The notes below the pieces were generated by a model. That model was not told where the DNA came from, did not search any database, and was given only the letters and a program-made list of their open reading frames with translations. From assembly GCF_010093305.1 (NCBI RefSeq), contig NZ_PDWS01000008.1, positions 62,001 to 126,000 on the forward strand: DNA of 64,000 nt, written 5' to 3'. The stretch comes from Pseudoxanthomonas sacheonensis. GTDB lineage: Bacteria; Pseudomonadota; Gammaproteobacteria; Xanthomonadales; Xanthomonadaceae. Below are positions 46,392-55,443 of the stretch, piece by piece. Positions within the stretch are counted from its first letter, which is position 1. The number at the start of each line of letters is the position of its first letter. The translations under genes and the position numbers were made by a program.

Positions 46392-47708
46392 ATGCGGATG
46401 GACCTGACCGAGCGTTTCCTGCGTGGCCTGTATTCAGCCACGCTCTATGTACTGACGCCGGTCACGGTCTACCACCTGATCTGGCGCGGTTTCCGTTTCC
46501 GCGAATATTTCCAGCGCTGGAACGAGCGTTACGCCTCCTACGGGCAGCAGCCGGAAGCGCGCATCGACGTCTGGCTGCACGCGGTGTCGGTGGGCGAAGT
46601 CAACGCCGCGGTGCCGGTGGTCGACGCGCTGCGCCGCACGCATCCGCAACTGCGCTGGCTGGTGACCACCATCACTCCGACCGGCTCCGAGCGCGTGCGT
46701 GCGCTGTGGGGCGAAGGCGTCCAGCACGTCTACGTGCCCTACGATCTGCCGGGAGCGATCTCGCGTTTCCTCGGCCACTACCGCCCGCGGCTGGCGCTGG
46801 TGATGGAAACCGAGCTGTGGCCCAATCTGCTGCTCGGCTGCCGCGACCAGGGCATTCCCACCTATCTGCTCAACGCGCGGCTCTCGGCGCGTTCGCTGCG
46901 CGGCTACCGCGTGCTGGCGCCGTTGATTTCGCGGGTGGTGCGCACGCTCAAGCGCATCGGCGCGCAATCCGCGCCGGACGGCAAGCGTTTCATCGCCCTG
47001 GGCGCCACCCCGGGCGGGGTGATGGACACGGGCAACCTCAAGTTCGACATCGCCGCGCCGGAAGGCCTGGCCGCTTTCGTGCAGGCCTTCGGTGACCATG
47101 CGGGCCGGCGGCCGGTGTGGATCGCGGCCAGCACCCATGAGGACGAGGAAGCGGCTGTCATCACGCTGCACCGCAATCTGCGGCGGCGCTGGCCGAACCT
47201 GTTGCTGCTATGGGCGCCCCGGCATCCGGAACGCTTCCCGCGCGTCGCCGAGCAGGCGCAGTCGGCCGGCTGGAAAGTCGCCACCCGCCGCAAATCGACC
47301 TGGCCCGCTGCCGATGACGAGGTGTTCGTGATCGATACGCTGGGCGAGCTGATGCCGTTCTACGCCTGCGCCGAAGTCGCCTTCGTCGGCGGCAGCCTGC
47401 AACCGATCGGCGGGCACAACCTGCTGGAGCCGGCGGCGGTAGGCACGGCCATGGTGACAGGGCCCCATCTGCACAACTTCGCCGAGATCTCCAAACGCCT
47501 GAAGGAAGCCGGCGCCTTGCTGATCGCCCAGGATGCGCAGGGTATCGAGGCGGCGATCGGTCAATTGCTGGAGGATGCGGCGAAGCGGCAGGCGATGGTG
47601 GATGCCGGTCGCGCGCTGGTGGAACAGGGGCGTGGCGCACTCGCCAAGACCCTGCAGATGATCGATGCCGATCTCCCGGTAGGCCGGGGCTACGCCCCCG
47701 ACGCATGA
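46392..47708 (+). CDS. waaA: 3-deoxy-D-manno-octulosonic acid (Kdo) transferase
   Basis: A 438-residue GT30 Kdo transferase, of family-typical length. The N-terminal membrane anchor (LRGLYSATLYVLTPVTVYHL) is followed by VWLHAVSVGEVNAAVPVV, VTTITPTGSERVRALWG, ALVMETELWPNLLLGCRDQGIP, ASTHEDEEAAVITLHRNL, WAPRHPERFPRV and the donor-site GGSLQPIGGHNLLEPAAVG. It adds Kdo to lipid IVA at the inner-membrane cytoplasmic face. The ATG at 46392 is chosen; ATG at 46398 is also possible. The last residues (VGRGYAPDA) are encoded by an intergenic GTAGGYCGGGGC repeat that has entered the reading frame. Confidence 0.95.
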   Translation: MRMDLTERFLRGLYSATLYVLTPVTVYHLIWRGFRFREYFQRWNERYASYGQQPEARIDVWLHAVSVGEVNAAVPVVDALRRTHPQLRWLVTTITPTGSERVRALWGEGVQHVYVPYDLPGAISRFLGHYRPRLALVMETELWPNLLLGCRDQGIPTYLLNARLSARSLRGYRVLAPLISRVVRTLKRIGAQSAPDGKRFIALGATPGGVMDTGNLKFDIAAPEGLAAFVQAFGDHAGRRPVWIAASTHEDEEAAVITLHRNLRRRWPNLLLLWAPRHPERFPRVAEQAQSAGWKVATRRKSTWPAADDEVFVIDTLGELMPFYACAEVAFVGGSLQPIGGHNLLEPAAVGTAMVTGPHLHNFAEISKRLKEAGALLIAQDAQGIEAAIGQLLEDAAKRQAMVDAGRALVEQGRGALAKTLQMIDADLPVGRGYAPDA

Positions 47709-47806
47709 AACCCGACGGTACACGATGACCCGTAGGTCGGGGCTACGTCCCCGACGTATGGGATGTTGAGGGTGCGCGTGGTGTCGGGGGCGTAGCCCCG
47801 ACCTAC
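47679..47806. repeat. Three copies of the GTAGGTCGGGGC palindromic repeat
   Basis: Copies at 47679-47702, 47732-47756 and, inverted, 47783-47806. Each is itself self-complementary around GGGGCTACGYCCCC. The first lies inside the waaA coding end. The second and third form a larger stem between convergent waaA and tolC. Confidence 0.8.
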
Positions 47807-47811
47807 AAACA

Positions 47812-47839
47812 ATTACGGCGGACCGAAGTCCGCCGTAAT
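47812..47839 (-). terminator. UUCG-capped hairpin terminator of tolC
   Basis: A perfect 12-bp stem (ATTACGGCGGAC) whose loop reads TTCG on the minus strand, closed by C-G, the exceptionally stable C(UUCG)G tetraloop. It is followed by TTGTTTG on that strand. It lies 28 bases after the tolC stop. Confidence 0.75.
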
Positions 47840-47867
47840 CGATATTGCTTTCGGAGACGATGCTTCG

Positions 47868-49223
47868 TTACTGGCCGTCCGGGGCCAGCTGCGCCTGGGC
47901 GTCGGCGGTCAGCAAGCGGTTCACGTCCTGCACGTCGTCGGCGTCCAAGGTGCCCGCCGCCTGGTCCAGCAACAGCCGGTTCTGCAGATAGTTGTACTTG
48001 GCCAGCGCGTAAGCCTGCTGCGCCTGGAACAGGTTCTGCTGGTTGATCAGCACGTCCAGCACGGTGCGCGTGCCCACTTCCAGTCCGACCTGCGAGGCTT
48101 CGTAGGCGGCCTTGGCCGACACCAGAGCCAGACGGCGCGCCTCGATTTCGCTGATGCCCGCTTCCAGGGTCTGGTAGGCGTTGCGCGTATTGCGTACGGT
48201 GGCGCGCTTCTGCCGCTCGTAGCTGTCCTGCGCCGCATCGCGATTGGCCAGCGCCTCGCGCACCCGCGACTGAGTGGCGCCGCCGGAGAAGATCGGTACG
48301 CTCAAGGTCAGGCCGATGGTGGTGCCGGTGCCGTTGCCGTTGGCGCCGGTGGTATCGCCCCACGCCGCGTCCTTGCCCCAGCTGCCGCCCAGCGACAGGG
48401 TGGGCAGGTGGCCGGCGCGTGCGGTGGAAACCCCGGCTTCGGCCGATTGCACCTGGTATTCGAGCGACTTCAGCGCCGGGTTGGTGCTTACCGCAGTGTT
48501 GACCCAGCCTTCGGCGTCGTAGTCGGTGGGCAGCACGGGGCGGAAATCGTCCGGCAGCGCCTTCAGGTTGTTGATCGGCTGGCCGGTGATCTCCGCCAGC
48601 GCTTCGTAGTTGTCTTTCAACGCATTGCGGCTGGTGATCACGCTGGCGCGCGCGCTGTCGTATTGCGCGCGGGCTTCGTGCACGTCGGTGATCGGGGCCA
48701 GGCCCACGTCCAGGCGCTTCTGCGCGTAGTCGAACTGCTTCTGCAGCGCGGTCTGCTGCGCTTCGGCCGCGGCCAGCGTTTCGATCGCCACCAGCACGTT
48801 GAAGTAGGCCGCCGAGGTGCGGGTGATCAGCGAGTCGTTGGCCGCTTCCAGATCGTAGTCGGCGGCCTGGCTGAGCGCGCGCTGCCCGCGCAGGGTGGAG
48901 TAGCGGCTGAAGTCGAGCACCGACTGGTTGACGCTGACGCCGTAGCTGCGGCTGGTGTTGGTGGTGGAACCGGGCACGGCATCCAGCTCGTTGCGGCTGC
49001 GGCTGAGCGATGCGGTGCCGTTGACCTGGGGCAACAGTGCGGCACGCGCCTGCACGGCGCCTTCCTTCTGCGCCAGACGGCCGGATTCGGCGGCCGCCAA
49101 CTGCGGATCGCCGGTACGTGCGAGTTCATAGGTCTGCATCAGATCCGTGGCGTTCGCACTGGCAACCAGGGCGGATGCAGGCAGGGCCAGGGCGAGCGCG
49201 AGGACGAGGGGGCGACGACTCAT
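47868..49223 (-). CDS. tolC: TolC-family outer-membrane efflux channel
   Basis: A 451-residue outer-membrane factor. The signal peptide (LVLALALALPASALVASANA) precedes two homologous coiled-coil/barrel halves, beginning DLMQTYELARTGDPQLAAAESGRLAQKEG and LKSLEYQVQSAEAGVSTARAGHLPTLSLGGSWG. TLSVPIFSGGATQSRVREALANRD and GTRTVLDVLINQQNLFQAQQAYALAKYNYLQNRL are typical helices. It forms a trimeric exit duct for tripartite pumps and type I secretion. An AAAGGAAA site precedes the ATG. pcm lies 18 bases upstream on the same strand, the common gammaproteobacterial order. The RND genes at 50.8 kb are likely partners. Confidence 0.95.
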   Translation of the reverse strand: MSRRPLVLALALALPASALVASANATDLMQTYELARTGDPQLAAAESGRLAQKEGAVQARAALLPQVNGTASLSRSRNELDAVPGSTTNTSRSYGVSVNQSVLDFSRYSTLRGQRALSQAADYDLEAANDSLITRTSAAYFNVLVAIETLAAAEAQQTALQKQFDYAQKRLDVGLAPITDVHEARAQYDSARASVITSRNALKDNYEALAEITGQPINNLKALPDDFRPVLPTDYDAEGWVNTAVSTNPALKSLEYQVQSAEAGVSTARAGHLPTLSLGGSWGKDAAWGDTTGANGNGTGTTIGLTLSVPIFSGGATQSRVREALANRDAAQDSYERQKRATVRNTRNAYQTLEAGISEIEARRLALVSAKAAYEASQVGLEVGTRTVLDVLINQQNLFQAQQAYALAKYNYLQNRLLLDQAAGTLDADDVQDVNRLLTADAQAQLAPDGQ

Positions 49224-49241
49224 GCGGTTTCCTTTCTCAAA

Positions 49242-49901
49242 TCAGAAGACGAATTGCGGCACCGGGGCGGCGCCGACAAGATAGGGGAGGTCGGTCTCAA
49301 ACAACGATTCTATGCGCGGGCCGTTGACGTCGTTGTGCACCAGCACCGCTTCCATCACCGGCGAATGGCCGCGCACCACGAACAGGCGGCCTTCCGGACG
49401 CAGCCACTGGAGGAATTGCGACGGCACTTCCACGTCCATCGCCGCAGTCACGCAGATCGCATCGAAGCGGCGTTCGGTGGCGTAGTGCAGAGCGTCGGCG
49501 GTTTCGATGCGGACGTTGTTGCCGTAGCCGCTGGCATCCAGCTGCCGGCGCGCGCGATCGGCCAGTTCCGGATGGATCTCCAGGCTGACTACTTCGCGGG
49601 CCAGGGCGCCCATGCAAGCGGCCAGGTAGCCGCCGCCGGTGCCGATCTCCAGCACCTCGTCGCCTTCCTGCAGCAGCAATGCCTGCAGGGCGCGGCCTTC
49701 GACCACCGGCTTCATCATCTTCTGGCCGTGGCCCAGCGGAATCTCCACGTCGGCATAAGCCAGCGCGCGGTGGATCTCGGGCACGAACTTCTCCCGCGGC
49801 AAGGTGGCCAGTACGCCCAGCACGCGCGCATCCAGCACCTCCCAGGGGCGCACTTGCTGCTCGACCATCATTTCGCGGGCTTGGTTGTAATCGATCGTCA
49901 T
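49242..49901 (-). CDS. pcm: Protein-L-isoaspartate O-methyltransferase
   Basis: A 219-residue SAM-dependent methyltransferase that repairs isoaspartyl residues in damaged proteins. SAM-binding motif I is EGDEVLEIGTGGGYLAACMG near residue 75. Other family segments are MVEQQVRPWEVLDARVLGVLATLPREKFVP at the N-terminus, GHGQKMMKPVVEGRALQALLL and DAICVTAAMDVEVPSQFLQWLRPEGRLFVVRG. The length is normal. It is 18 bases upstream of tolC and probably cotranscribed with it; the functional link, if any, may be envelope stress. Confidence 0.93.
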   Translation of the reverse strand: MTIDYNQAREMMVEQQVRPWEVLDARVLGVLATLPREKFVPEIHRALAYADVEIPLGHGQKMMKPVVEGRALQALLLQEGDEVLEIGTGGGYLAACMGALAREVVSLEIHPELADRARRQLDASGYGNNVRIETADALHYATERRFDAICVTAAMDVEVPSQFLQWLRPEGRLFVVRGHSPVMEAVLVHNDVNGPRIESLFETDLPYLVGAAPVPQFVF

Positions 49902-50052
49902 GGGGGGTCATCCGGCGCGGGGACGCGCAGTTTAGCGGGTCGCGGCGCGTTTCGAAGGTCGTGCGGCGAGGAGCAGCATGGCCGTACTACCACACCGATA
50001 CGCAGTGCCGGAAGTCACCGCGACCTCCGTCATGACCGGACGCCCCGGTTTT

Positions 50053-50718
50053 TCAAGGTTTGCCATAGGCGCGCAGGAACATGTCCACGCTGGCGTCCAG
50101 GTGGGCGTTGACGTCGCTCCGCGCGGGACGGGCGCACAGGCCGCACATCATCCGGCCGTGCAGCTCGCCCTTGATCAGGGAAAAGAACTGTTCCGACGCC
50201 CGCTGCACATCGGCGATCTCCAGTTCGCCCGCCTCCACCCGCGACTGCAGGAAAGCCCCGAAGGCCTGGTGGGTGCGCTGCGGACCGGCTTCCCAGAACA
50301 GCTTGCGCAAAGGGTCGTCGGCGTTGCCCGGGGTGATCATCATGCGGTGCGTGCTGATGGCCTCGTCGCTGCTGATCAGGGCGAAAAAGCCGCTGGCGAT
50401 CGCCTTGAGCTGGGCACGCAATGGACCTTTGAGCTCCTGGGCGAACAGGTCGTCCGGCAGCATCTGCTCGCACTTGGCGCGCACGGCGGCAGCGAACAGC
50501 GCTTCCTTGTCGCCGAAATGGCTATAGACGGTGAGCTTGGAGACGCCGGCTTCGGCCGCGATCTGGTCCATGCTGACGCCGGTATAGCCATCGCCCGCGA
50601 CCAGGCGTTTGGCCGCTTCCAGGATGGCATCGCGCTTGGCCAGATCCTTGGGCCGGCCGGGGCCGGAAAGCCTGGGCGCCGATTTGGGGCGGCTGACGGG
50701 GGAGGGGTTGCTGACCAT
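50053..50718 (-). CDS. TetR-family repressor of the RND pump
   Basis: A 221-residue AcrR/TetR-type regulator. The N-terminal helix-turn-helix reads RDAILEAAKRLVAGDGYTGVSMDQIAAEAGVSKLTVYSHFGDKEALF (residues about 30-76). The C-terminal ligand domain carries FLQSRVEAGELEIADVQRASEQFFSLIKGELH, typical of the AcrR C-terminal subgroup. It is transcribed away from the adaptor/RND genes across 82 bases. It very likely represses them and itself and is released by a pump substrate. The Pro/Arg-rich N-terminus (SPVSRPKSAPRLSGPGRPK) is common in this subgroup. Confidence 0.92.
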   Translation of the reverse strand: MVSNPSPVSRPKSAPRLSGPGRPKDLAKRDAILEAAKRLVAGDGYTGVSMDQIAAEAGVSKLTVYSHFGDKEALFAAAVRAKCEQMLPDDLFAQELKGPLRAQLKAIASGFFALISSDEAISTHRMMITPGNADDPLRKLFWEAGPQRTHQAFGAFLQSRVEAGELEIADVQRASEQFFSLIKGELHGRMMCGLCARPARSDVNAHLDASVDMFLRAYGKP

Positions 50719-50800
50719 GTTCCAATACTAGACTAATCGGTTCGATATTTATACTATACCGCCAAGTCCATTTATTGATGAACAAGACGGAGTGTTTTAT
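50719..50800. promoter_or_regulatory. Divergent promoter with TetR operator candidate
   Basis: The gap between tetR and the adaptor is much AT-richer than its surroundings. It holds ACTAATCGGTTCGAT (core ATCG-GTT-CGAT, 50736-50746) and TATACT at 50750-50755 as a -10-like box. The ATACTA hexamer occurs twice (50725 and 50751). The CGGTT core resembles operators of AcrR-type repressors in this bacterial group. Confidence 0.4.
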
Positions 50801-51949
50801 ATGTGCAGCGTGTCGAAGGCCAATGCGCGCAACTATGGGATTCCGCTCCTTCTGATCCTGGGATTGGCGGGTTGCGGCGGCCAGGCCGAACCCACCGAAA
50901 CTGCGCGGCCCGTGCTGGTGGTGCACCCCGGCGGCGGCGCGCAGGCCGCGTTGTCGGCCTATGCCGGCGAAATACGCGCCCGCGAAGAAAGCCCCCTCTC
51001 GTTCCGGGTCGGCGGCAACCTGATCCGCCGCGATGTCGACGCCGGCGCGCAGGTGAAGCAGGGCCAGGTGCTGGCGGTGCTGGACGCCGACGACCTCAGC
51101 CTGCAGGCGCAGGCTTCCCAGGCACAGCTCGCCGCCGCCGAAGCCGATTTGATCCGCGCCCGCGGCGACCGCGACCGCTACGCCAAGCTGGTGGGCGAGA
51201 AGCTGGTCAGCCAGTCCACTTACGACGCGCAGAACGCCGCCTATAAAGCGGCCGAAGGCCAGGCCCGTGCGGCCCGCGCGCAACTGGACGTGGCCCGCAA
51301 CCAGGCCGCCTATTCGCAGCTGCGTGCGCCGCACGACGGTGTCATCGCCACCCGCCAGGCCGAGGCCGGGCAGGTGGTCGCCGCCGGCCAGACCATCTTC
51401 ACCCTGGCCGCCGACGATGGCCGCGAAGTAGCCATCGCGCTGCCGGAAAGCCGCATCCGCGATTTCAGCGTCGGCCAGCCGGTGCTGGTCGAACTGTGGA
51501 ACGCGCCGGGCGAGCGCCTGCCGGGCCAGATCCGTGAAATTTCCCCCGCCGCCGATGCGCAGACCCGCACCTACGCCGCCCGCGTGAACCTGGTCGGCGC
51601 TGCGGCCAAGGCCGTCGAACTGGGCCAGAGCGCCCGCGTCTACGTGCAGGAAACCGGGCCCGTCGCCGCCCTCAGCGTGCCGCTTTCGGCCATCCAGCGC
51701 GGCGCCAAGGGCGCCACCGCGGTGTGGGTGGTCGATACGCAGAGCGGCAAGGTCAGATCGCAGCCCGTGCGATTGGGCCGCTATGGCGAAACTGTGGTTC
51801 CGGTGCTTGGCGGTTTGAAGCCCGGCGATTGGGTGGTCGGCGCCGGCGGGCATCTGCTGCGCGAAGGCCAGCCGGTGACGCCCGTGGATCGCGACAACCG
51901 GCCAGTGCTTTCTAAGAAGGTCGCCGCCGCTCCTGCGAAGGCGGACTGA
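50801..51949 (+). CDS. RND efflux periplasmic adaptor lipoprotein
   Basis: A 382-residue membrane-fusion protein. The lipobox LGLAGC near residue 24 predicts a lipid-anchored periplasmic protein. After it come a beta-barrel/lipoyl half (LSFRVGGNLIRRDVDAGAQVKQGQVLAVLDADDLSLQ), a coiled-coil hairpin rich in Ala/Gln/Arg (residues about 105-180), the second lipoyl half (YSQLRAPHDGVIATRQAEAGQVVAAGQTIFTLA) and the membrane-proximal domain. The ATG at 50801 has GGAG nine bases before it and is preferred over GTG at 50792. It links the RND pump to TolC and is coupled to the permease gene three bases downstream. Confidence 0.93.
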   Translation: MCSVSKANARNYGIPLLLILGLAGCGGQAEPTETARPVLVVHPGGGAQAALSAYAGEIRAREESPLSFRVGGNLIRRDVDAGAQVKQGQVLAVLDADDLSLQAQASQAQLAAAEADLIRARGDRDRYAKLVGEKLVSQSTYDAQNAAYKAAEGQARAARAQLDVARNQAAYSQLRAPHDGVIATRQAEAGQVVAAGQTIFTLAADDGREVAIALPESRIRDFSVGQPVLVELWNAPGERLPGQIREISPAADAQTRTYAARVNLVGAAAKAVELGQSARVYVQETGPVAALSVPLSAIQRGAKGATAVWVVDTQSGKVRSQPVRLGRYGETVVPVLGGLKPGDWVVGAGGHLLREGQPVTPVDRDNRPVLSKKVAAAPAKAD

Positions 51950-51952
51950 GCC

Positions 51953-54900
51953 ATGAAGCGCTTCAACCTTTCCGAATGGGCGCTGACCCATCGCGCGCTG
52001 GTGCTGTACGCGATGATCGTGCTGGCTTTGATCGGCGCGTGGTCGTACCGGCACCTGGGTCAGTCGGAAGATCCGCCCTTCACCTTCAAGGTGATGGTGG
52101 TGCGCACCGTGTGGCCCGGCGCGCCGGCCGAAGAAGTCGCCAAACAGGTCACCGAGCGCATCGAGAAGGCGCTGATGACCACCGGCAACTACGAGTACAT
52201 CCGTTCGTACTCGCGCCCCGGCGAGTCGCAGGTGATGTTCGTCGCGCGCGACTCCATGCATTCCGACGAAATGCCTGAGCTCTGGTACCAGGTGCGCAAG
52301 AAGGTCGGCGACATCAGGGCCACGCTGCCCGAAGGGGTGGTCGGTCCGTTCTTCAACGACGAATTCGGCGATACCTTCGGCAATATCTACGCGCTCACCG
52401 GTCCGGGCTTCGACTACGCGGTGATGAAGGACTACGCCGAGCGCATCCAGCTGGAGCTGCAGCGCGTGCCCGATGTGGGCAAGGTGGAATTGATCGGCCT
52501 GCAGGACGAGAAGGTGTGGATAGAACTGTCCAACACCAAGCTGGCCACGCTGGGCATACCGCTCAGCCAGGTGCAGCAGGCGCTGGACCAGCAGAACGCG
52601 GTGACCTCGGCCGGCTTCTTCGAGACCACTACCGACCGCGTGCAGCTGCGCGTCAGCGGCGCCTTCGATTCGGTCGAGGAAATCCGCGATTTCCCCATCC
52701 AGGCCGGCGGCCGCACGCTGCGCTTGGGCGACATCGCCGACGTGCACCGCGGCTTCGCCGACCCCTCTGCGCCGAAGATGCGCTTCATGGGCCAGGACGC
52801 CATCGGCCTGGCGGTGGCGATGAAGAACGGCGGCGACATCATCCGCCTGGGCAAGACGCTGGATTCGGAATTCGAACGGCTGCAGAAGACCACGCCCACC
52901 GGCATGGAACTGCGCAAGGTCTCCGACCAGCCGCACGCGGTGCAGGATTCGGTGGGCGAATTCGTGCGCGTGCTGACCGAAGCGGTGGTCATCGTATTGC
53001 TGGTCAGTTTCTTCTCGCTGGGCCTGCGCACCGGCCTGGTGGTGGCGGTGACCATTCCGCTGGTGCTGGCGATGACCTTCGCGGTCATGCACTACTTCAA
53101 CATCGGCCTGCACAAGATCTCGCTGGGCGCGCTGGTGCTGGCGCTGGGCCTGCTGGTGGACGACGCGATCATCGCGGTGGAGATGATGGCCATCAAGATG
53201 GAGCAGGGTTTCGACCGCATGCGCGCGGCCAGCTTCGCCTACACCTCCACCGCCTTTCCCATGCTCACCGGCACGCTGGTCACCGCGGCCGGCTTCCTGC
53301 CCATCGCTACCGCCGCTTCGGGCACCGGCGAATACACCCGCTCGCTGTTCCAGGTGGTGACCATCGCGCTGGTGGTGTCGTGGATCGCGGCGGTGCTGTT
53401 CATTCCGTACCTGGGCGACAAGATGCTGCCGGACCTGCACCAGCCCAAGCCGCCGAAGCCCGGCTCGCTGGCGGGACGCTGGCATGATTTCCGCGCGCGT
53501 CTGGCAGCCCGCTTCCCCGCGTTCTCCAGCGTGCTCGCGCCGAAGGCGCACGACGGCCACGCACATGCCCTCGAACAGCACGACCCTTACCAGACCGCGT
53601 TCTATCAGCGCTACCGCAAACTGCTCGACGCCTGCCTGCGCCATCGCTGGCTGGTGATCGGGGTGACGGTGCTGGCGTTCGTGTTGTCGATCGGGCTGTT
53701 CCGGTTCGTGCCGCAGCAATTCTTCCCGGATTCGGTGCGGCCGGAACTGATGGTGGACATGGAACTGGCCGAAGGCAGTTCGCTGCGCTCCACCCAGGCC
53801 CAGGCCGAGAAGCTGGAAAAAATGCTGGCCAAGCGCGAAGGCGTGGACAATTACGTGGCCTACGTCGGTACCGGTTCGCCGCGCTTCTACCTGCCGCTGG
53901 ACCAGCAGCTGCCGCAGGCCAATTTCGCCCAGTTCGTGGTCCTGACCAAGGACATCGAAGCGCGCGAATCGATGCGTCAATGGCTGATCGAGGAAGTGGG
54001 CCCGCAATTCCCGCAGTTGCAGTTCCGGGTGACGCGCCTGGAAAACGGCCCGCCAGTGGGTTATCCCATCCAGTTCCGCATCGCCGGCGAGCACATCGAC
54101 CGCGTGCAGGCGCTGGCCCAGCAGGTCGCCGCGCAGGTGCGCGCCAATCCCAACGTCACCAACGTCAATCTGGACTGGAACGAGCCCAGCAAGGTCGTGC
54201 GCCTGACCATCGACCAGGACCGCGCGCGCGCGCTGGGCGTAAGCACCGCGGACGTGTCGAACTTCCTCACCAGTTCGCTGTCGGGACTGCGCGTCAGCAC
54301 CTATCGCGAAGGCAACGAACTGGTGGAGATCCTGCTGCGCGGTCCCGAGGACGAACGCGTGCGTCTGGACATGCTCGGCAGCCTGGCCGTGCCCACGCCC
54401 AACGGCAGCGTGCCGTTGTCGCAGATCGGCAATATCGAATACGCGTTCGAAGACGGCATCATCTGGCACCGCAACCGCCTGCCCACGGTCACCGTGCGCG
54501 CCGACATCCGCGACGGCATCACGCCGCCGACGGTGGTGGAACAGATATCGCCCACGTTGGACGAGATCCGCAGCGAACTGCCGCAGGGCTACCTGCTGCA
54601 GACCGGCGGCACGGTGGAGGATTCGGCGCGTGGCCAGAATTCCATCAAGGCCGGCATGCCGTTGTTCCTGCTGGCCGTGGCCACGCTGCTCATGCTGCAG
54701 CTGCGCAGCTTCTCGCGCATGGCGCTGGTCATGCTGACCGCACCGCTGGGCTTGATCGGCGTGACTTTCGCGCTGCTGGTGTTCCGGGTGCCGTTCGGCT
54801 TCGTGGCCATGCTGGGCACCATCGCGCTGTCGGGCATGATCATGCGCAACTCGGTCATCCTGGTGGATCAGATCCAGCAGGACATCGACGCCGGCCACGA

Positions 54901-55132
54901 CCGCTGGCACGCGATCATCGACGCCACCGTGCGCCGCTTCCGTCCCATCGTGCTGACCGCGCTGGCGGCGGTACTGGCGATGATCCCATTGTCGCGCAGC
55001 GCGTTCTTCGGCCCGATGGCCGTAGCCATCATGGGTGGCCTGACCGTGGCCACGGCGCTGACCCTGTTGTTCCTGCCGGCGTTGTACGCGGCGTGGTTCA
55101 AGGTGAAGCCGGAAGAGGATTCGTCAGTCTGA
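51953..55132 (+). CDS. RND-superfamily efflux permease
   Basis: A 1059-residue inner-membrane proton-driven pump with twelve predicted membrane helices and two large periplasmic loops, the AcrB plan. The proton-relay Asp-Asp pair is in LGALVLALGLLVDDAIIAVEMM (TM4, near residue 400), and the second half repeats FGFVAMLGTIALSGMIMRNSVILVDQI. SQVQQALDQQNAVTSAGFFE and GLRVSTYREGNELVEILLR are docking and pore loops. A soluble insert between TM6 and TM7 (residues about 495-555) carries the His-rich stretch HDGHAHALEQHD, unusual for the family. Substrates are unknown. With the adaptor upstream, the TetR repressor and tolC nearby, it completes a pump. Confidence 0.95.
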   Translation: MKRFNLSEWALTHRALVLYAMIVLALIGAWSYRHLGQSEDPPFTFKVMVVRTVWPGAPAEEVAKQVTERIEKALMTTGNYEYIRSYSRPGESQVMFVARDSMHSDEMPELWYQVRKKVGDIRATLPEGVVGPFFNDEFGDTFGNIYALTGPGFDYAVMKDYAERIQLELQRVPDVGKVELIGLQDEKVWIELSNTKLATLGIPLSQVQQALDQQNAVTSAGFFETTTDRVQLRVSGAFDSVEEIRDFPIQAGGRTLRLGDIADVHRGFADPSAPKMRFMGQDAIGLAVAMKNGGDIIRLGKTLDSEFERLQKTTPTGMELRKVSDQPHAVQDSVGEFVRVLTEAVVIVLLVSFFSLGLRTGLVVAVTIPLVLAMTFAVMHYFNIGLHKISLGALVLALGLLVDDAIIAVEMMAIKMEQGFDRMRAASFAYTSTAFPMLTGTLVTAAGFLPIATAASGTGEYTRSLFQVVTIALVVSWIAAVLFIPYLGDKMLPDLHQPKPPKPGSLAGRWHDFRARLAARFPAFSSVLAPKAHDGHAHALEQHDPYQTAFYQRYRKLLDACLRHRWLVIGVTVLAFVLSIGLFRFVPQQFFPDSVRPELMVDMELAEGSSLRSTQAQAEKLEKMLAKREGVDNYVAYVGTGSPRFYLPLDQQLPQANFAQFVVLTKDIEARESMRQWLIEEVGPQFPQLQFRVTRLENGPPVGYPIQFRIAGEHIDRVQALAQQVAAQVRANPNVTNVNLDWNEPSKVVRLTIDQDRARALGVSTADVSNFLTSSLSGLRVSTYREGNELVEILLRGPEDERVRLDMLGSLAVPTPNGSVPLSQIGNIEYAFEDGIIWHRNRLPTVTVRADIRDGITPPTVVEQISPTLDEIRSELPQGYLLQTGGTVEDSARGQNSIKAGMPLFLLAVATLLMLQLRSFSRMALVMLTAPLGLIGVTFALLVFRVPFGFVAMLGTIALSGMIMRNSVILVDQIQQDIDAGHDRWHAIIDATVRRFRPIVLTALAAVLAMIPLSRSAFFGPMAVAIMGGLTVATALTLLFLPALYAAWFKVKPEEDSSV

Positions 55133-55144
55133 GGCGGGCGCTTT

Positions 55145-55409
55145 GCCCCCTTCGAAAAAGGGGGCTACGGGGGATTTGCTTTTGGCGCGAAAGGCAAATC
55201 CCCCTTAATCCCCCTTTTTCAAAGGGGGAGGAAGTCATGCCGTATCAGTCCACCCGATTGCAGATTGACAGGGGAGCAATCAATGCGAAAGCAAGGTGTT
55301 GTCGGCCCCGCTCTTGCTTTGCCCTCTTTGGAAAAGGGGGCTACGGGAGATTTGCTTTTGGCGCGAAAGGCAAATCTCCCTCAATCCCCCTTTTTCAAAG
55401 GGGGGGAAG
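55145..55409. repeat. Two direct copies of an 85-90-base palindromic repeat
   Basis: Copies at 55145-55230 and 55316-55409 each consist of CCCCCTTCGAAAAAGGGGG-like stem, GCTACGGG, GATTTGCTTTTGGCGCGAAA, GGCAAATC and CCCCCTTTTTCAAAGGGGG. They are about 90 percent alike. The 85 bases between them are unique, with no gene. They fill the gap after the RND gene. Confidence 0.8.
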
Positions 55410-55443
55410 CCATACGTCTCTGCGATAAGCCTCTGCTCGACCT

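Noticed and set aside
50522-54910. A 1,462-codon minus-strand open frame
   Set aside because: Antisense to the tetR start, adaptor and RND permease, which show full family motifs. The frame is His/Gln/Arg-rich noise.
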